From NCBI RefSeq assembly GCF_001278705.1, contig NZ_CP012600.1, positions 186,190 to 250,189 of the forward strand: 64,000 bases of DNA. The letters are read 5' to 3'. Positions within the stretch are counted from its first letter, which is position 1; the number at the start of each line of letters is the position of its first letter. The position numbers and the translations under genes were made by a program. Source of the DNA: Bacillus gobiensis (GTDB lineage: Bacteria; Bacillota; Bacilli; Bacillales; Bacillaceae). Below, in pieces: positions 38,093-46,836 of the stretch. Under the pieces are notes generated by a model that saw only the letters and a list, made by a program, of their open reading frames with translations, was not told the origin of the DNA and made no database searches.

Positions 38093-38527
38093 TCAAGAAC
38101 CCAACAACTTACGAAGATCATCCCTGTTATGGACTAAGTCCTCCAACGTATATTTTTTCAACACATCTATGAACGCTTGAAGAGCTTCAGCCAAAGCGTG
38201 CCGCAGCTTACATGAGGGGGTTAACGCACAGTGGCTGGTCTCCTTGTTAAAGCATTCGACAAGATGAAAATCTTCTTCGGTTTTTGAAACGACCTCGCCA
38301 ATATTGATCTCTCTTGGATGTTTGGCAAGTCTCACGCCGCCATTGCGGCCGCGAATCGTTTCAATATAACCGAGTTTTCCAAGCTCATGAGTAACCTTCA
38401 TTAAGTGATTTTTCGATATTTGATAAGAATCTGCAATATCCTTAATATTACTTAATTTTTCACCGTTTTGCAGGGAAAGATATATCAACACTCTTAACGA
38501 ATAATCGGTATAATTTGTTAATCTCAT
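38093..38527 (-). CDS. nsrR: Nitric-oxide-sensing repressor NsrR
   Basis: A 144-residue Rrf2-family regulator. MRLTNYTDYSLRVLIYLSLQ is the usual NsrR start, the winged helix follows (ISKNHLMKVTHELGKLGYIE), and the cluster ligands are Cys92, Cys100 and Cys106 (ECFNKETSHCALTPSCKL), the same positions as in B. subtilis NsrR. Its iron-sulfur cluster reacts with nitric oxide and releases DNA. It faces hmp across 176 bases containing two NsrR-like sites, so both genes are probably under its control. In B. subtilis the two genes are not neighbours. Confidence 0.95.
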   Translation of the reverse strand: MRLTNYTDYSLRVLIYLSLQNGEKLSNIKDIADSYQISKNHLMKVTHELGKLGYIETIRGRNGGVRLAKHPREINIGEVVSKTEEDFHLVECFNKETSHCALTPSCKLRHALAEALQAFIDVLKKYTLEDLVHNRDDLRKLLGS

Positions 38528-38616
38528 TTTGCTGCTCCCTGAGAGTTTTATTATTCATCATAGCATCCTGTGATGAAATATGACAGAAATGTAGCTGAAA
38601 TTGTGACAATTTCTTT

Positions 38617-38639
38617 AAGATGTATATAAAATATATCTT
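38617..38639. promoter_or_regulatory. NsrR-like operator 1 between nsrR and hmp
   Basis: AAGATGTATATAAAATATAT followed by CTT, a near-palindrome of the A+T-rich NsrR type (arms AAGATGTATAT and ATATATCTT). Confidence 0.7.
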
Positions 38640-38663
38640 TTTTTCGAGGTATCCTGTATTTTT

Positions 38664-38688
38664 AAAGATATATATATAATGAATCTTT
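38664..38688. promoter_or_regulatory. NsrR-like operator 2 just before hmp
   Basis: AAAGATATATATATAATGAA followed by TCTTT; the outer arms AAAGAT and ATCTTT are inverted. It overlaps the likely -10 region of hmp (TATAAT inside). Confidence 0.65.
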
Positions 38689-38703
38689 AAAGGGTGGCTG
38701 AAT

Positions 38704-39909
38704 ATGTTAAATCCAAAAACGATTGAAATCATAAAAAGTACGGTTCCAGTATTAGAAAAACACGGGAAAGAAATAACGACCCGTTTTTATCAAATGCTTT
38801 TTGAAGATCATCCTGAACTGCTTAATATTTTTAACCAGACAAATCAAAAAACAGGCCGCCAGCAAACAGCTTTAGCTAATGCAGTTTATGCCGCAGCAGC
38901 CTATATTGATAAGCTGGAAACGATCATACCTGTTGTTAAGCAGATCGCGCATAAGCATCGCAGCATCGGAATTAAACCGGAGCATTACCCAATTGTAGGG
39001 AAGTACTTGCTGCTTGCTATCGAAGATGTGGTAAAAGACGTGCCCAAAGAAGTGATTGAGGCTTGGGGAGAAGCATATGGAGTTATTGCGGATATTTTTA
39101 TCCAAACAGAGCATGAAATGTATGTGGAAGCTGCTGAAAAAGAAGGCGGATGGAAAGATTATAAACCATTTGCCATTTCCCGCAAAGTAAAAGAAAGTGA
39201 CTTGATTACCTCCATATATCTAAAGCCTAAAGACGGAAAGCCTACCGCGTCCTTTTTGTCGGGTCAATACATTAGTGTTCGCGTCAATATACCAGGAGAT
39301 GAGCATACTCACATTCGCCAATACAGCTTATCGGATGCGCCCAATGGGGAATATTATCGAATTACGATTAAACGCGAATCAGAAGAAAAGGCAACATTGG
39401 GAGCTGTTTCGAATTACTTGCATGATCAGCTGAAAGAAGGAGACAGCATTGAAATCAGTGCTCCTGCCGGAGAGTTTGTTTTAGATCAAACGACAGATAA
39501 GCCTCTTGTGCTAATAAGCGGAGGAGTCGGTGTTACGCCATTAATGAGCATGATGAAGGTCTCTGCAAAAGAGCAGCCAAATCGTGATATTACATTTATC
39601 CAAGCGGCTAGAAGTGGCCGTCATATTGCATTAGATAAAGAAATTCAAGAAATTACAAACGGAATTTCCCGGAAGCATTTGATTTGCTATGAAACGCCGA
39701 CAGCAGAAGATATTGAAGCGCAAAGCTTTGATAAAGAAGGCTATATAACATCTCAATGGTTAAACGATGTAATTTCTGATAAAGCTGCAGATTACTATTT
39801 GTGCGGCCCGATCCCTTTTATGAAGGCCGTTTATCAAATGTTACTAGAAATCGGGGTACAAGAGGAAGCGATTCATTATGAATTGTTTGGTCCGCATGAA
39901 AAGCTTTAA
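38704..39909 (+). CDS. hmp: Flavohemoprotein Hmp (nitric oxide dioxygenase)
   Basis: A 401-residue three-domain protein: globin (~1-140, with proximal His in the KHRSIGIKPEHYPIVG region), FAD domain (~150-255, HIRQYSLSDAP) and NAD(P)H domain (~265-400, SGGVGVTPLMSM, YLCGPIPFMKAV). Hmp converts nitric oxide to nitrate using oxygen and NAD(P)H. The 5' region carries two NsrR-like operators and the divergent nsrR gene. RBS is AAAGGGTGG. Its terminator is shared with convergent ptsG. Confidence 0.95.
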   Translation: MLNPKTIEIIKSTVPVLEKHGKEITTRFYQMLFEDHPELLNIFNQTNQKTGRQQTALANAVYAAAAYIDKLETIIPVVKQIAHKHRSIGIKPEHYPIVGKYLLLAIEDVVKDVPKEVIEAWGEAYGVIADIFIQTEHEMYVEAAEKEGGWKDYKPFAISRKVKESDLITSIYLKPKDGKPTASFLSGQYISVRVNIPGDEHTHIRQYSLSDAPNGEYYRITIKRESEEKATLGAVSNYLHDQLKEGDSIEISAPAGEFVLDQTTDKPLVLISGGVGVTPLMSMMKVSAKEQPNRDITFIQAARSGRHIALDKEIQEITNGISRKHLICYETPTAEDIEAQSFDKEGYITSQWLNDVISDKAADYYLCGPIPFMKAVYQMLLEIGVQEEAIHYELFGPHEKL

Positions 39910-39917
39910 CTAAAAAT

Positions 39918-39951
39918 ACGGCCGCTCTTCAAACTTAGAGCGGCCGTTTTC
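39918..39951. terminator. Bidirectional terminator between hmp and ptsG
   Basis: ACGGCCGCTCT pairs perfectly with AGAGCGGCCGT around an 8-base loop; T and A runs flank it on both sides. Confidence 0.9.
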
Positions 39952-39955
39952 TGCG

Positions 39956-42049
39956 TTATGATTTAATTTCAATTATATTTTCCTGTTGTATTTTCACTTC
40001 TCCGCTTTCAAGAAGTGTTACAGATTCGCCTTCATTTAAGTTTGTGAAAATGATTGGCGTCATAAGTGATGGAACCTTTGCTCCCACAGCTTCAAGATCT
40101 ACTTCGAGGAGCTTCTGCCCTGTTTCGATACTGTCGCCTTCAGAAACAAACGCTGTGAATCCTTCGCCTTTTAAGCTGACGGTATCAATTCCGAAGTGAA
40201 TAAGGATTTCTCTTCCCCCGTCTGAACGAAGTCCGATCGCATGCTTTGTCGGGAAGACATTCAGCACTTCCCCTTTTATAGGAGAGACAACAACGCCTTC
40301 GCTAGGCAAAATGGCAAATCCGTCGCCCATCATTTTTCCTGAGAACACTTGATCAGGAACGTCAGTAATCGGGTGGATTTCTCCGGTGATTGGAGCCGTA
40401 AATATGTCTTCTTCTTGCTCATTTTGCAAAGGACCTGTGACAACTTCTTCTACCTGCTGTTCCACTTCTTTTTCTTCATCAACTTTTACAGGTCTTGGCG
40501 TGCGTCCTGCAATGATGTCTTGCATTTGAGTTTTGATTCCGTCAGAGCGAGTTCCGAAAATGGCTTGAATGTTGTTTCCAACCTCTAGTACTCCAGAAGC
40601 GCCAAGCTTTTTCAAGCGATCTTTATCGACTTTTTTCTGATCATTAACGGTAACACGAAGTCTCGTAATACAAGCGTCAAGGTGCTTGATGTTTTCCTGT
40701 GAGCCCATCGCTTCAAGAATTTCATAAGGGAGATCTCCGGTAGCTGCTCCACCTTCTGTTCCTTCAGTTTCCTGTACATCTTCACGACCCGGTGTTTTCA
40801 AGTTGAATTTGCGGATCGCAAAGCGGAAGCCGAAGTAATAGATGACAGCAATCGCTAAACCAACTGGTATGACAAGCCACCACGCCGTACGGTTTGGCAG
40901 GATTCCGAATAGGAAGTAGTCAATCAGGCCTCCGGAAAACGTCATCCCGATTTTAACATTTAAAATATCCATCATCATAAAGGATACACCTGCGAATAAA
41001 CAGTGAATTGCAAATAGAATTGGTGCAACGAATAAGAAAGAGAACTCAAGCGGTTCTGTAATTCCTGTTAAGAAAGATGTTAGAGCTGCAGAACCCATAA
41101 TTCCGGCAACCAGCTTTTTGTTTTCCTTTTTCGCTTCATGATAAATCGCAAGAGCAGCGGCAGGAAGCCCAAACATCATGAATGGATATTTTCCGGTCAT
41201 AAAAGTTCCGGCTGTCAATTCGACACCGTCTTTTACTTGCGCCATGAATATTCTTTGGTCACCGCGAACGATTTCGCCAGCCTGGTTTGTATAGCTAAAG
41301 AACTCATACCAGAACGGTGAATAGAAAATGTGATGCAATCCGAATGGAATCAAGGAACGCTCGATGACTCCAAAAACAAACGCCGTAAGAGTTGGGTTTG
41401 CTTCAAGCAAGCCTGTTGAGAACGAGTTTAGAGCGTGTTGAATTGGCGGCCAAATCACAAGCATAATCAAACCGAGAATTAAAGCAGATATTGACGTTAC
41501 AATTGGCACAAAACGCTTTCCGGCAAAGAACCCAAGATATTGCGGCAATTCGATTTTAAAGAATTTGTTGTACATGGCTGCTGCCAGGACCCCGACGATA
41601 ATCCCGCCGAATACGCCCGTAGCTAAAGTAGGAATCCCGAGCATCGTTGTAAATTCAGGATGATTTTCTTTGAAAAATTCAGCACGTGCCACTGTATCAC
41701 TTGGAATGGACCCATTTGCTAAGAGAACGGCGCTCATGGAAGCATTCATCACAAGATAGCCGATAATTGCGGCTATTCCTGCAACACCGTCTCCGTTGGC
41801 AAGACCAATGGCAACACCGACGGCAAATAATAATGGCAGATTCGCAAAAACAATATCTCCCGCATTTTCCATTACACTGGCTATAAGCTGTATGATATCG
41901 TTATTCAGATATGGGGCAACATCCAGCATTTGCGGATTTTGCAATGCGTTACCGACAGCAAGCAGAATACCTGCCGCAGGCAAAATGGCAACAGGCAGCA
42001 TTAGTGCCCGCCCGATTTTTTGGAGTACTCCAAAAAGAGCTTTAAACAT
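39956..42049 (-). CDS. ptsG: Glucose-specific PTS enzyme EIICBA
   Basis: A 697-residue PTS permease nearly collinear with B. subtilis PtsG. It starts [19 protein letters not shown]. The EIIC domain (~1-440) includes [19 protein letters not shown] (~455-535) has the phospho-Cys in [12 protein letters not shown] (Cys460), and EIIA (~565-697) has the phospho-His in [14 protein letters not shown]. It imports and phosphorylates glucose using HPr-phosphate. ptsH and ptsI do not follow here, unlike the B. subtilis ptsGHI operon. Expression is governed by the RAT/terminator upstream and the antiterminator GlcT encoded just before it. Confidence 0.97.
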   Translation of the reverse strand: MFKALFGVLQKIGRALMLPVAILPAAGILLAVGNALQNPQMLDVAPYLNNDIIQLIASVMENAGDIVFANLPLLFAVGVAIGLANGDGVAGIAAIIGYLVMNASMSAVLLANGSIPSDTVARAEFFKENHPEFTTMLGIPTLATGVFGGIIVGVLAAAMYNKFFKIELPQYLGFFAGKRFVPIVTSISALILGLIMLVIWPPIQHALNSFSTGLLEANPTLTAFVFGVIERSLIPFGLHHIFYSPFWYEFFSYTNQAGEIVRGDQRIFMAQVKDGVELTAGTFMTGKYPFMMFGLPAAALAIYHEAKKENKKLVAGIMGSAALTSFLTGITEPLEFSFLFVAPILFAIHCLFAGVSFMMMDILNVKIGMTFSGGLIDYFLFGILPNRTAWWLVIPVGLAIAVIYYFGFRFAIRKFNLKTPGREDVQETEGTEGGAATGDLPYEILEAMGSQENIKHLDACITRLRVTVNDQKKVDKDRLKKLGASGVLEVGNNIQAIFGTRSDGIKTQMQDIIAGRTPRPVKVDEEKEVEQQVEEVVTGPLQNEQEEDIFTAPITGEIHPITDVPDQVFSGKMMGDGFAILPSEGVVVSPIKGEVLNVFPTKHAIGLRSDGGREILIHFGIDTVSLKGEGFTAFVSEGDSIETGQKLLEVDLEAVGAKVPSLMTPIIFTNLNEGESVTLLESGEVKIQQENIIEIKS

Positions 42050-42121
42050 GTAATTGACCTCCTCTAGTCGATAGTGTAACCTTGCAGAAAAATAACATGT
42101 CATAGAGTCTAAGTTTCTTTT

Positions 42122-42135
42122 TTAAACCGTTTACA
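42122..42135 (-). promoter_or_regulatory. cre-like site in the ptsG leader
   Basis: On the minus strand TGTAAACGGTTTAA resembles a cre site, placed after the RAT terminator and before ptsG. A CcpA role there is plausible but unproven. Confidence 0.4.
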
Positions 42136-42147
42136 TTTTATCAAGAC

Positions 42148-42242
42148 AAAAAGGCATGGTGATAAAAAGGGCACACAAAAAGCGCAGAAGCTTTTCCATG
42201 TTCCTATACTAATCACTCATGCCTGATCGAATCAGTAACACG
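42148..42242 (-). promoter_or_regulatory. GlcT-responsive RAT overlapping the ptsG leader terminator
   Basis: On the minus strand, GTGTTACTGATTCGATCAGG and the following CATGAGTGATTA (plus-strand ~42210-42242) match the B. subtilis ptsG ribonucleic antiterminator. Its 3' half, GGCATGAGTGAT (42223-42212), also pairs with ATCACCATGCC (42163-42153), which is followed by TTTTT, forming the terminator. GlcT binding to the RAT would prevent terminator formation when glucose is available. Confidence 0.85.
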
Positions 42243-42258
42243 TGTTATAAGAAACGTA

Positions 42259-43104
42259 TTATGAAATTTTATTTGTTAAACGGTATAAATGCAATGTTAA
42301 GTAAACGGCTTCAGCCTCATGGACATGTTTTTTCAAAGATTGCTGCAAGATTTTTATTAATTTCCAAGCAGTATTGTAGCATAAAGGATATTCATTTTTC
42401 AATAGCAACATTAATTTTTCTGGTTCTTCAATCGGTTCTTCGCGTTTGATCCGGTCGATCGTAAACCGAATGTGGCGGATCATCCTTAAATAATTGACGC
42501 TTTCACGGTTGACTTTCATTTGAAACGAGTCCTCAATCACTTGGACCATTTTTCCTATAAGCTGCGAGTGCTGGTTGACCTCGCTTAAGGGTCGATCGGT
42601 AAGAGCGCTGTGAATATGCAAAGCAATAAAGCCGATTTCGCCTTCAGGAAGCTCAATACCTGCTCGCTCATTGATCATCTCAACGGCTTCTTTTGCCAGT
42701 ACAAATTCTTTCGGATACAAGGATTCCGTTTCTAATAAAAACGGGTTTTTCATATCGAATCCCTCTTGAAAACGCTTAATAGCAAACGCAATATGATCGG
42801 TTAAAGCTATGTGTATATGCTCATTTAAAGAATGGCCGCTTTTATTGGCAATCTGATAGATAACGTCGTTTGCGAGATCAATTGTTTTTTCATCGACATA
42901 CGTAAGCAGCTTCTTAAATTGCTTTTGTTCATTATTATTTTTTAACACGAATAATTTTTCGTAAGTGCCGTAATCGATCGGATCCAGGCGTTTTTTCCCA
43001 AAGCCGATCCCTTTGCCGATCAGGACAACCTCACCGTGTTCTTCATGGTTCCCAATTAAAACATTATTGTTAAGTACCTTTTCAACGGTAAAGGGTATAC
43101 TCAT
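42259..43104 (-). CDS. glcT: PtsG antiterminator GlcT
   Basis: A 281-residue BglG/SacY-family antiterminator. The RNA-binding CAT domain is at the start (FTVEKVLNNNVLIGNHEEHG, GKGIGFGKK), followed by two PTS-regulation domains: PRD1 with HSLNEHIHIALTDHIAFA and PRD2 with EGEIGFIALHIHSALTDRPL. PtsG and HPr control it by phosphorylating PRD histidines. The ATG at 43104 gives a normal N-terminus and has GGAG 9 bases upstream. It is directly upstream of the RAT-ptsG unit, as in B. subtilis. Confidence 0.96.
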   Translation of the reverse strand: MSIPFTVEKVLNNNVLIGNHEEHGEVVLIGKGIGFGKKRLDPIDYGTYEKLFVLKNNNEQKQFKKLLTYVDEKTIDLANDVIYQIANKSGHSLNEHIHIALTDHIAFAIKRFQEGFDMKNPFLLETESLYPKEFVLAKEAVEMINERAGIELPEGEIGFIALHIHSALTDRPLSEVNQHSQLIGKMVQVIEDSFQMKVNRESVNYLRMIRHIRFTIDRIKREEPIEEPEKLMLLLKNEYPLCYNTAWKLIKILQQSLKKHVHEAEAVYLTLHLYRLTNKIS

Positions 43105-43167
43105 GAGCCTCAGCTCCTTTGTCATTCAATCTACCATAATTCGAATAAAAAGGATAGATCATTTTTA

Positions 43168-44139
43168 CTAAACCGTTAATCTTTCAATTAGGCGGTAAGG
43201 AAGGACGAAATGTTCAGGTGAGTCTCCTTTTAGCTGTTTTTTCATGAGGGTAAAGGAACGTTTACCCATTTCTTTCGTCTGAATTTCAATCGTTGAGATA
43301 CCAAGGATTCGGCTGATTTCTTGATTATCGCAGCTTAATATTGCCAAGTCATCAGGAATGGTTACTGAGTGCTTCTGTGCTTCAAGAAGCATTCCTGCTG
43401 ATACTTGGTCATTTGCTACGAACATGGCTGTCGGTTTTTCTTTCAACATAACCCATTTGTGAAACAATGTTTCTCCATCTGACATTGTAAGTAGGTTGTC
43501 CATCACCCATTCCTCTTTATAGGGCTCGCCAATATCCTTTAAGGCATCTTGATAAGCCTTGATGCGGTAGTGACTGTTTATCCCTTTTTTCCTGGCAAGA
43601 GCAATCCCAATTTTTCTGTGGCCCTTGCTTATTAAATAATCTAAGCCGTGACGAAATGCGGTATGATGCGGAATGCTGATGGAAGAAAAATTCGGATCTT
43701 GAGAGGACTGGCACAAAACGATTGGTCCTGTTTCCTTCCATTCCATAAGCTCGTGATCAGGCATCGCTTTTGAGCAAATGATCAATCCGTCGATCTGGCG
43801 TTGTTTTAATTGTTCTAAGCTGTACCTTTCTTTTTCTAAAAGGTAATTGGTTTGATAAAGGGCAAGATGTATGCCGGACGTTTCAGCTTCTTCTGCGATC
43901 CCTTCGAGCAGTCCAGCGAAATAAGGGATATTAATCGTCGGAAGTACGACTCCGATCATATTCGAATAGCCTTTCGACAAATGTACGGCATGAATATTTC
44001 TTGTATACTCCAGCTGTTCCATTGCATTGAGCACTTTTTTTCTCTTTTCTTCCTTTACATATGGATGATCATTAAGGACTCTTGAAACCGTGCTGATCGA
44101 AACACCGGCAAGCTCTGCGATTTTGCGAATATTAGCCAT
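43168..44139 (-). CDS. LacI-family transcriptional regulator
   Basis: A 323-residue LacI/GalR protein: helix-turn-helix and hinge (IRKIAELAGVSISTVSRVLN; the hinge reads HAVHLSKGYSNMIGVVLPT) and a periplasmic-binding-protein-like effector domain (DGLIICSKAMPD, AMFVANDQVSAGMLLEA, DDLAILSCDNQEISRI). It lies 63 bases upstream of glcT on the same strand and may be co-transcribed. A perfect operator-like palindrome just upstream suggests self-repression. The effector is unknown. Confidence 0.88.
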   Translation of the reverse strand: MANIRKIAELAGVSISTVSRVLNDHPYVKEEKRKKVLNAMEQLEYTRNIHAVHLSKGYSNMIGVVLPTINIPYFAGLLEGIAEEAETSGIHLALYQTNYLLEKERYSLEQLKQRQIDGLIICSKAMPDHELMEWKETGPIVLCQSSQDPNFSSISIPHHTAFRHGLDYLISKGHRKIGIALARKKGINSHYRIKAYQDALKDIGEPYKEEWVMDNLLTMSDGETLFHKWVMLKEKPTAMFVANDQVSAGMLLEAQKHSVTIPDDLAILSCDNQEISRILGISTIEIQTKEMGKRSFTLMKKQLKGDSPEHFVLPYRLIERLTV

Positions 44140-44171
44140 GAAATTTTCCCTCTTTCAATTTTTCCTTGCTC

Positions 44172-44185
44172 TGAAACGCGTTTCA
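44172..44185. promoter_or_regulatory. LacI-type operator upstream of the regulator gene
   Basis: TGAAACGCGTTTCA is a perfect 14-bp palindrome with the central CG of LacI-family operators, 33 bases before the regulator start and 61 bases before the small divergent gene. It also resembles cre sites. Confidence 0.75.
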
Positions 44186-44245
44186 TCAATTACGATGGTT
44201 TCGTACCGGTACACATCACGTTTTTTATGAAAGGAGAAGGAACAA

Positions 44246-44386
44246 TTGGGTTTTTTTGTTCTGATTCTATTATGTGCTGTTGAGTTGTTTGCTTGTATTT
44301 TAGCTCTAAATCAGTCAAAAGGAAAATATGAAATTAAACCATTTCGCACATTTGATGATTTTTTTATAACGAAGGATGATAAATAG
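44246..44386 (+). CDS. 46-residue single-helix membrane protein
   Basis: A small frame with TTG start at 44246, preceded by AAAGGAGAAGGA. It begins GFFVLILLCAVELFACILAL (one membrane helix after Met1), followed by a polar tail ending RTFDDFFITKDDK. Such YtzI-like mini membrane proteins are common in bacilli but have no general function. It is divergent from the LacI regulator and shares its operator region, so it may be under that regulator. Confidence 0.55.
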   Translation: MGFFVLILLCAVELFACILALNQSKGKYEIKPFRTFDDFFITKDDK

Positions 44387-44440
44387 CAGGTAGTGGGGGT
44401 AAAAAACGAGCTTGCTGGAGTTAAACTTACAAATAATTAA

Positions 44441-44477
44441 TAGGATAGTTAGTATTAGTCCATGCCTAACTATCCTA
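44441..44477. terminator. Hairpin between convergent genes
   Basis: TAGGATAGTTAG pairs perfectly with CTAACTATCCTA around a 13-base loop, downstream of the broken DUF6220 gene and of the small membrane protein gene. T-runs are weak. Confidence 0.55.
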
Positions 44478-44493
44478 AATTCGCGGCAAGGTC

Positions 44494-44877
44494 TTAAATA
44501 TTGGTTGAATGAAAAAGTTGAAAAATCTTCATGCAGCTCCAAAATAAGAAGAGAGCGATAACTGGATGAAGTGCACCTATAATTTCGATCCGAGGTGAGA
44601 TCGCAGCTGTAAAGAATAACACGATAACTATTCCGAACAACCCAACACATCTCTAAAGTATTCTTCTGGGTAATTGAGCAGAAAAGCACAATGCTGCCAT
44701 TACTAGCGGCAGAATAAAGAAATATCTAGCAAAGCTTTCATGATAACTCCAATTTATCGGATTCATGAAAAATGCGAGACCCGCAAAGAAAACCTGGAGG
44801 GTAATACAAATCAAAAAAATCCAAGTAAACATAATGAAACTAATTCGGGAAAACTTCACGATTTTCTGTTTGTTCAT
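44494..44877 (-). pseudogene. DUF6220 membrane protein, interrupted by an in-frame TAG
   Basis: The first 74 codons read a membrane protein (FTWIFLICITLQVFFAGLAF, NWSYHESFARYFFILPLVMA, then QLPRRIL) of the DUF6220 type. Codon 75 is TAG (44655-44653). The same frame then runs 52 more codons without a break (RCVGLFGIVIVLFF, IIGALHPVIALFLFW), which is the expected second half of a ~126-residue four-helix protein, and stops at 44494. So one point mutation has truncated it, or the codon is read through. It overlaps the upstream gene by 4 bases (ATGA). Confidence 0.7.
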
Positions 44878-45377
44878 GGCTTTTGATTCTCAGAATTCGC
44901 AACTTGATGTTGCAAATTTTCTGAAAGGATGAGCTCTTTAATTCTTTCGGTATTGGTTTCTTTTAAAGTTAATAATTGGGGAGGTCTAGGAATACGTAAA
45001 CGGGTATGATCATGAAAAATTCGTGTTACTATGGTTCCTAATGCGTTGCCATTCATTTGCGAGATGACACTCCAGAATCGTCTTTCGCGATCTTCTAACG
45101 CTCCCCATCTCTCGACAGATTGAGGAAAGCTTCCCGGCAGAAATGGATTGGAGTCTAATCCTGCTTCTGTAAGCTGCTTAGCTATTGGATGAAATAATTT
45201 TGAAAAATACAATCCGTAAGCTGTATCACCGCCTTTTTCAAAATGGGATTGAAGTTCGTTTTCGTTTTGATCCCAAACCTGCTGCCATGAAGAGTCAATT
45301 AATTCCTGAATATGACACTTTAGTGCTTCAATTGTCCTTCCGTTTTCTGAAAATTGCTCAATTAGAGTTTTCATCAT
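44874..45377 (-). CDS. Uncharacterised soluble protein of the TetR-controlled operon
   Basis: A 167-residue protein with no signal peptide or membrane helix. It is helical at the start (LIEQFSENGRTIEALKCHIQ) and has a middle region with several aromatic residues (AYGLYFSKLFHPIAKQLTEAG, ERWGALEDRERRFWSVISQM). I do not recognise a family. It is the middle gene of the leftward operon between DUF6526 and DUF6220, with an ATGATG start after CGGAGGA. A role in envelope or stress physiology is only suggested by the company. Confidence 0.65.
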   Translation of the reverse strand: MMKTLIEQFSENGRTIEALKCHIQELIDSSWQQVWDQNENELQSHFEKGGDTAYGLYFSKLFHPIAKQLTEAGLDSNPFLPGSFPQSVERWGALEDRERRFWSVISQMNGNALGTIVTRIFHDHTRLRIPRPPQLLTLKETNTERIKELILSENLQHQVANSENQKP

Positions 45378-45395
45378 TATTCCTCCGTATCGTTG

Positions 45396-45830
45396 TTAAA
45401 CTCGATAATGATCAGCTTTCCAATTTTTAATGAACTGTTTAATAACATCAGGTGCCAAGTTTTCCTTCACAGTCTCCTCGCATAGTTTAGGAAACTCCTC
45501 ATCACCTGCAAAACGCAAGGCGATAATTTGCTCCATTGTTAAGCGATTATCGAGCATTTTTCCAGTCAGTACGAATGATCGTAAATTTTCTTCAGCTCGA
45601 ATGATCCTATCTTGAAGTTTGCAAACAAAAGATCTTAGGAAAAAAACGGTTATTGTCACGATTAAAGCGAGTGCAGTGATCAAAATATCAGTTCCGATGG
45701 CTCCTCCGTTCAAGACTGAGAGGATCGTAAATACAATTCCGGCTAGTAAACTACTAAAGCAAAGGGGGACAAGGAAATAGTGGAACGAAGGTACTATTCT
45801 CGTGTGATTTTCATAATCTTGAGGTTTCAA
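45396..45830 (-). CDS. DUF6526 family membrane protein
   Basis: A 144-residue protein: two membrane helices (~25-45, ~55-75), then a cytosolic helical part with RSFVCKLQDRIIRAEENLR and QIIALRFAGDEEFPKLCEE, the hallmark of DUF6526. It ends FIKNWKADHYRV. The start is TTG at 45830, 7 bases after AAAGGAGG; an upstream extension has no RBS and does not match the family. It is first in the operon facing tetR, and three operators lie between. Confidence 0.75.
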   Translation of the reverse strand: MKPQDYENHTRIVPSFHYFLVPLCFSSLLAGIVFTILSVLNGGAIGTDILITALALIVTITVFFLRSFVCKLQDRIIRAEENLRSFVLTGKMLDNRLTMEQIIALRFAGDEEFPKLCEETVKENLAPDVIKQFIKNWKADHYRV

Positions 45831-45868
45831 AATCGATCCTCCTTTAAAAAATGAGTAAGTTTGACAAA

Positions 45869-45886
45869 TGAGTGTGTATTCACTCA
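45869..45886. promoter_or_regulatory. TetR operator A
   Basis: TGAGTGTGTATTCACTCA, with arms TGAGTG and CACTCA around 6 bases, 39 bases upstream of the DUF6526 start. Confidence 0.75.
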
Positions 45887-45955
45887 CAGCAATACAAAGT
45901 TCAATCTCCTTTCCTAAAGTAGTAGCTACCGATAGTAAATAGAACTCTTTTCTAT

Positions 45956-45973
45956 TGAGTGAGCGCACACTCA
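45956..45973. promoter_or_regulatory. TetR operator B
   Basis: TGAGTGAGCGCACACTCA, identical to operator C and with the same arms as A. Confidence 0.85.
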
Positions 45974-46008
45974 AAAGCCCACAAAAAATTTTCTCTTCAA
46001 TCGTTGAC

Positions 46009-46037
46009 TTGACAATGAGTGAGCGCACACTCATAAT
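46009..46037 (+). promoter_or_regulatory. tetR promoter with operator C in its spacer
   Basis: TTGACA (46009-46014) and CATAAT (46032-46037) are spaced 17 bases. Operator C, TGAGTGAGCGCACACTCA at 46016-46033, fills the spacer, so a bound repressor would exclude RNA polymerase. This is direct evidence for autorepression. Confidence 0.85.
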
Positions 46038-46087
46038 GAGATTATAAATTATGAATTTTTTCTTGTCAAGGATTGAGAGGGATTATA

Positions 46088-46690
46088 TTGGAACTGCGTG
46101 AAAGAATTATTAAGGCAGCTGAACAGGTCATTCAAGAAAAAGGGCTTGCTTATACTACGACAAAAGAGATTGCCAGGACGGCTGGATGCTCTGAAGGCTC
46201 ATTATATAATAATTTTGAAAGTAAAGAGGATGTATTTCTACATGTGTTAAGAGGCCAATTGCGAAATTTTATGGGGATATTAAAATCGCTTCGTGATCGA
46301 ATTGGAAATGGAACAGTCAGGAGTCATTTAGATGAAGTAGCAAACGCAGCAGTTGAAGATTATTACTATTCAACCCCTCTAATGGCAGCAGTCTTTTCTG
46401 AACCTGGTCTATTAAGCCGGCATAGGGAAGGCTTCACTGAACGAAATGAAGGACCTCATAGAGCAAATGAAGCTGTGGAAGCTTATCTGCGAGGAGAACA
46501 ACAATTGGGAAGATTAAGTGAACACGTGGATCCAAGAGCGGCAGCTGATATGTTGTTAGGCAGCTGCTTTCAATATTCGTTCCAAAGAAGGTTCTTAGGT
46601 GAAGAATTGTCAAGTGAAGCGAAAACAAGATTTACGAAACAGCTTTTAGATACTTTATTTCAAGTATTAACGTCCGACAGAGACAACTGA
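46088..46690 (+). CDS. TetR-family repressor
   Basis: A 200-residue TetR protein. The N-terminal helix-turn-helix (RIIKAAEQVIQEKGLAYTTT, EIARTAGCSEGSLYNNFES) is standard; the ligand domain (~75-195) has HRANEAVEAYLRGEQQLGRL. The start is TTG at 46088, 6 bases after GAGGG. It is divergent from the DUF6526 operon, and the three shared operators between them indicate that it represses both itself and that operon. The ligand is unknown. Confidence 0.88.
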   Translation: MELRERIIKAAEQVIQEKGLAYTTTKEIARTAGCSEGSLYNNFESKEDVFLHVLRGQLRNFMGILKSLRDRIGNGTVRSHLDEVANAAVEDYYYSTPLMAAVFSEPGLLSRHREGFTERNEGPHRANEAVEAYLRGEQQLGRLSEHVDPRAAADMLLGSCFQYSFQRRFLGEELSSEAKTRFTKQLLDTLFQVLTSDRDN

Positions 46691-46836
46691 TAGAACGATG
46701 TATTGGATGTTTAGATAGATGAATATGAGATTTATTTTTACAATTACATGAGTTGTAGAGGAAAGTATTTGCACAGCTTGTACAATGGGTGCATTTTTAA
46801 ATTATATCAACGATTAGTGAATAGAGGGGTCACACT

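Noticed and set aside
44315..44689. 124-codon minus-strand open frame
   Set aside because: It is out of frame with the DUF6220 gene, whose own frame continues after the amber codon and explains the open stretch.
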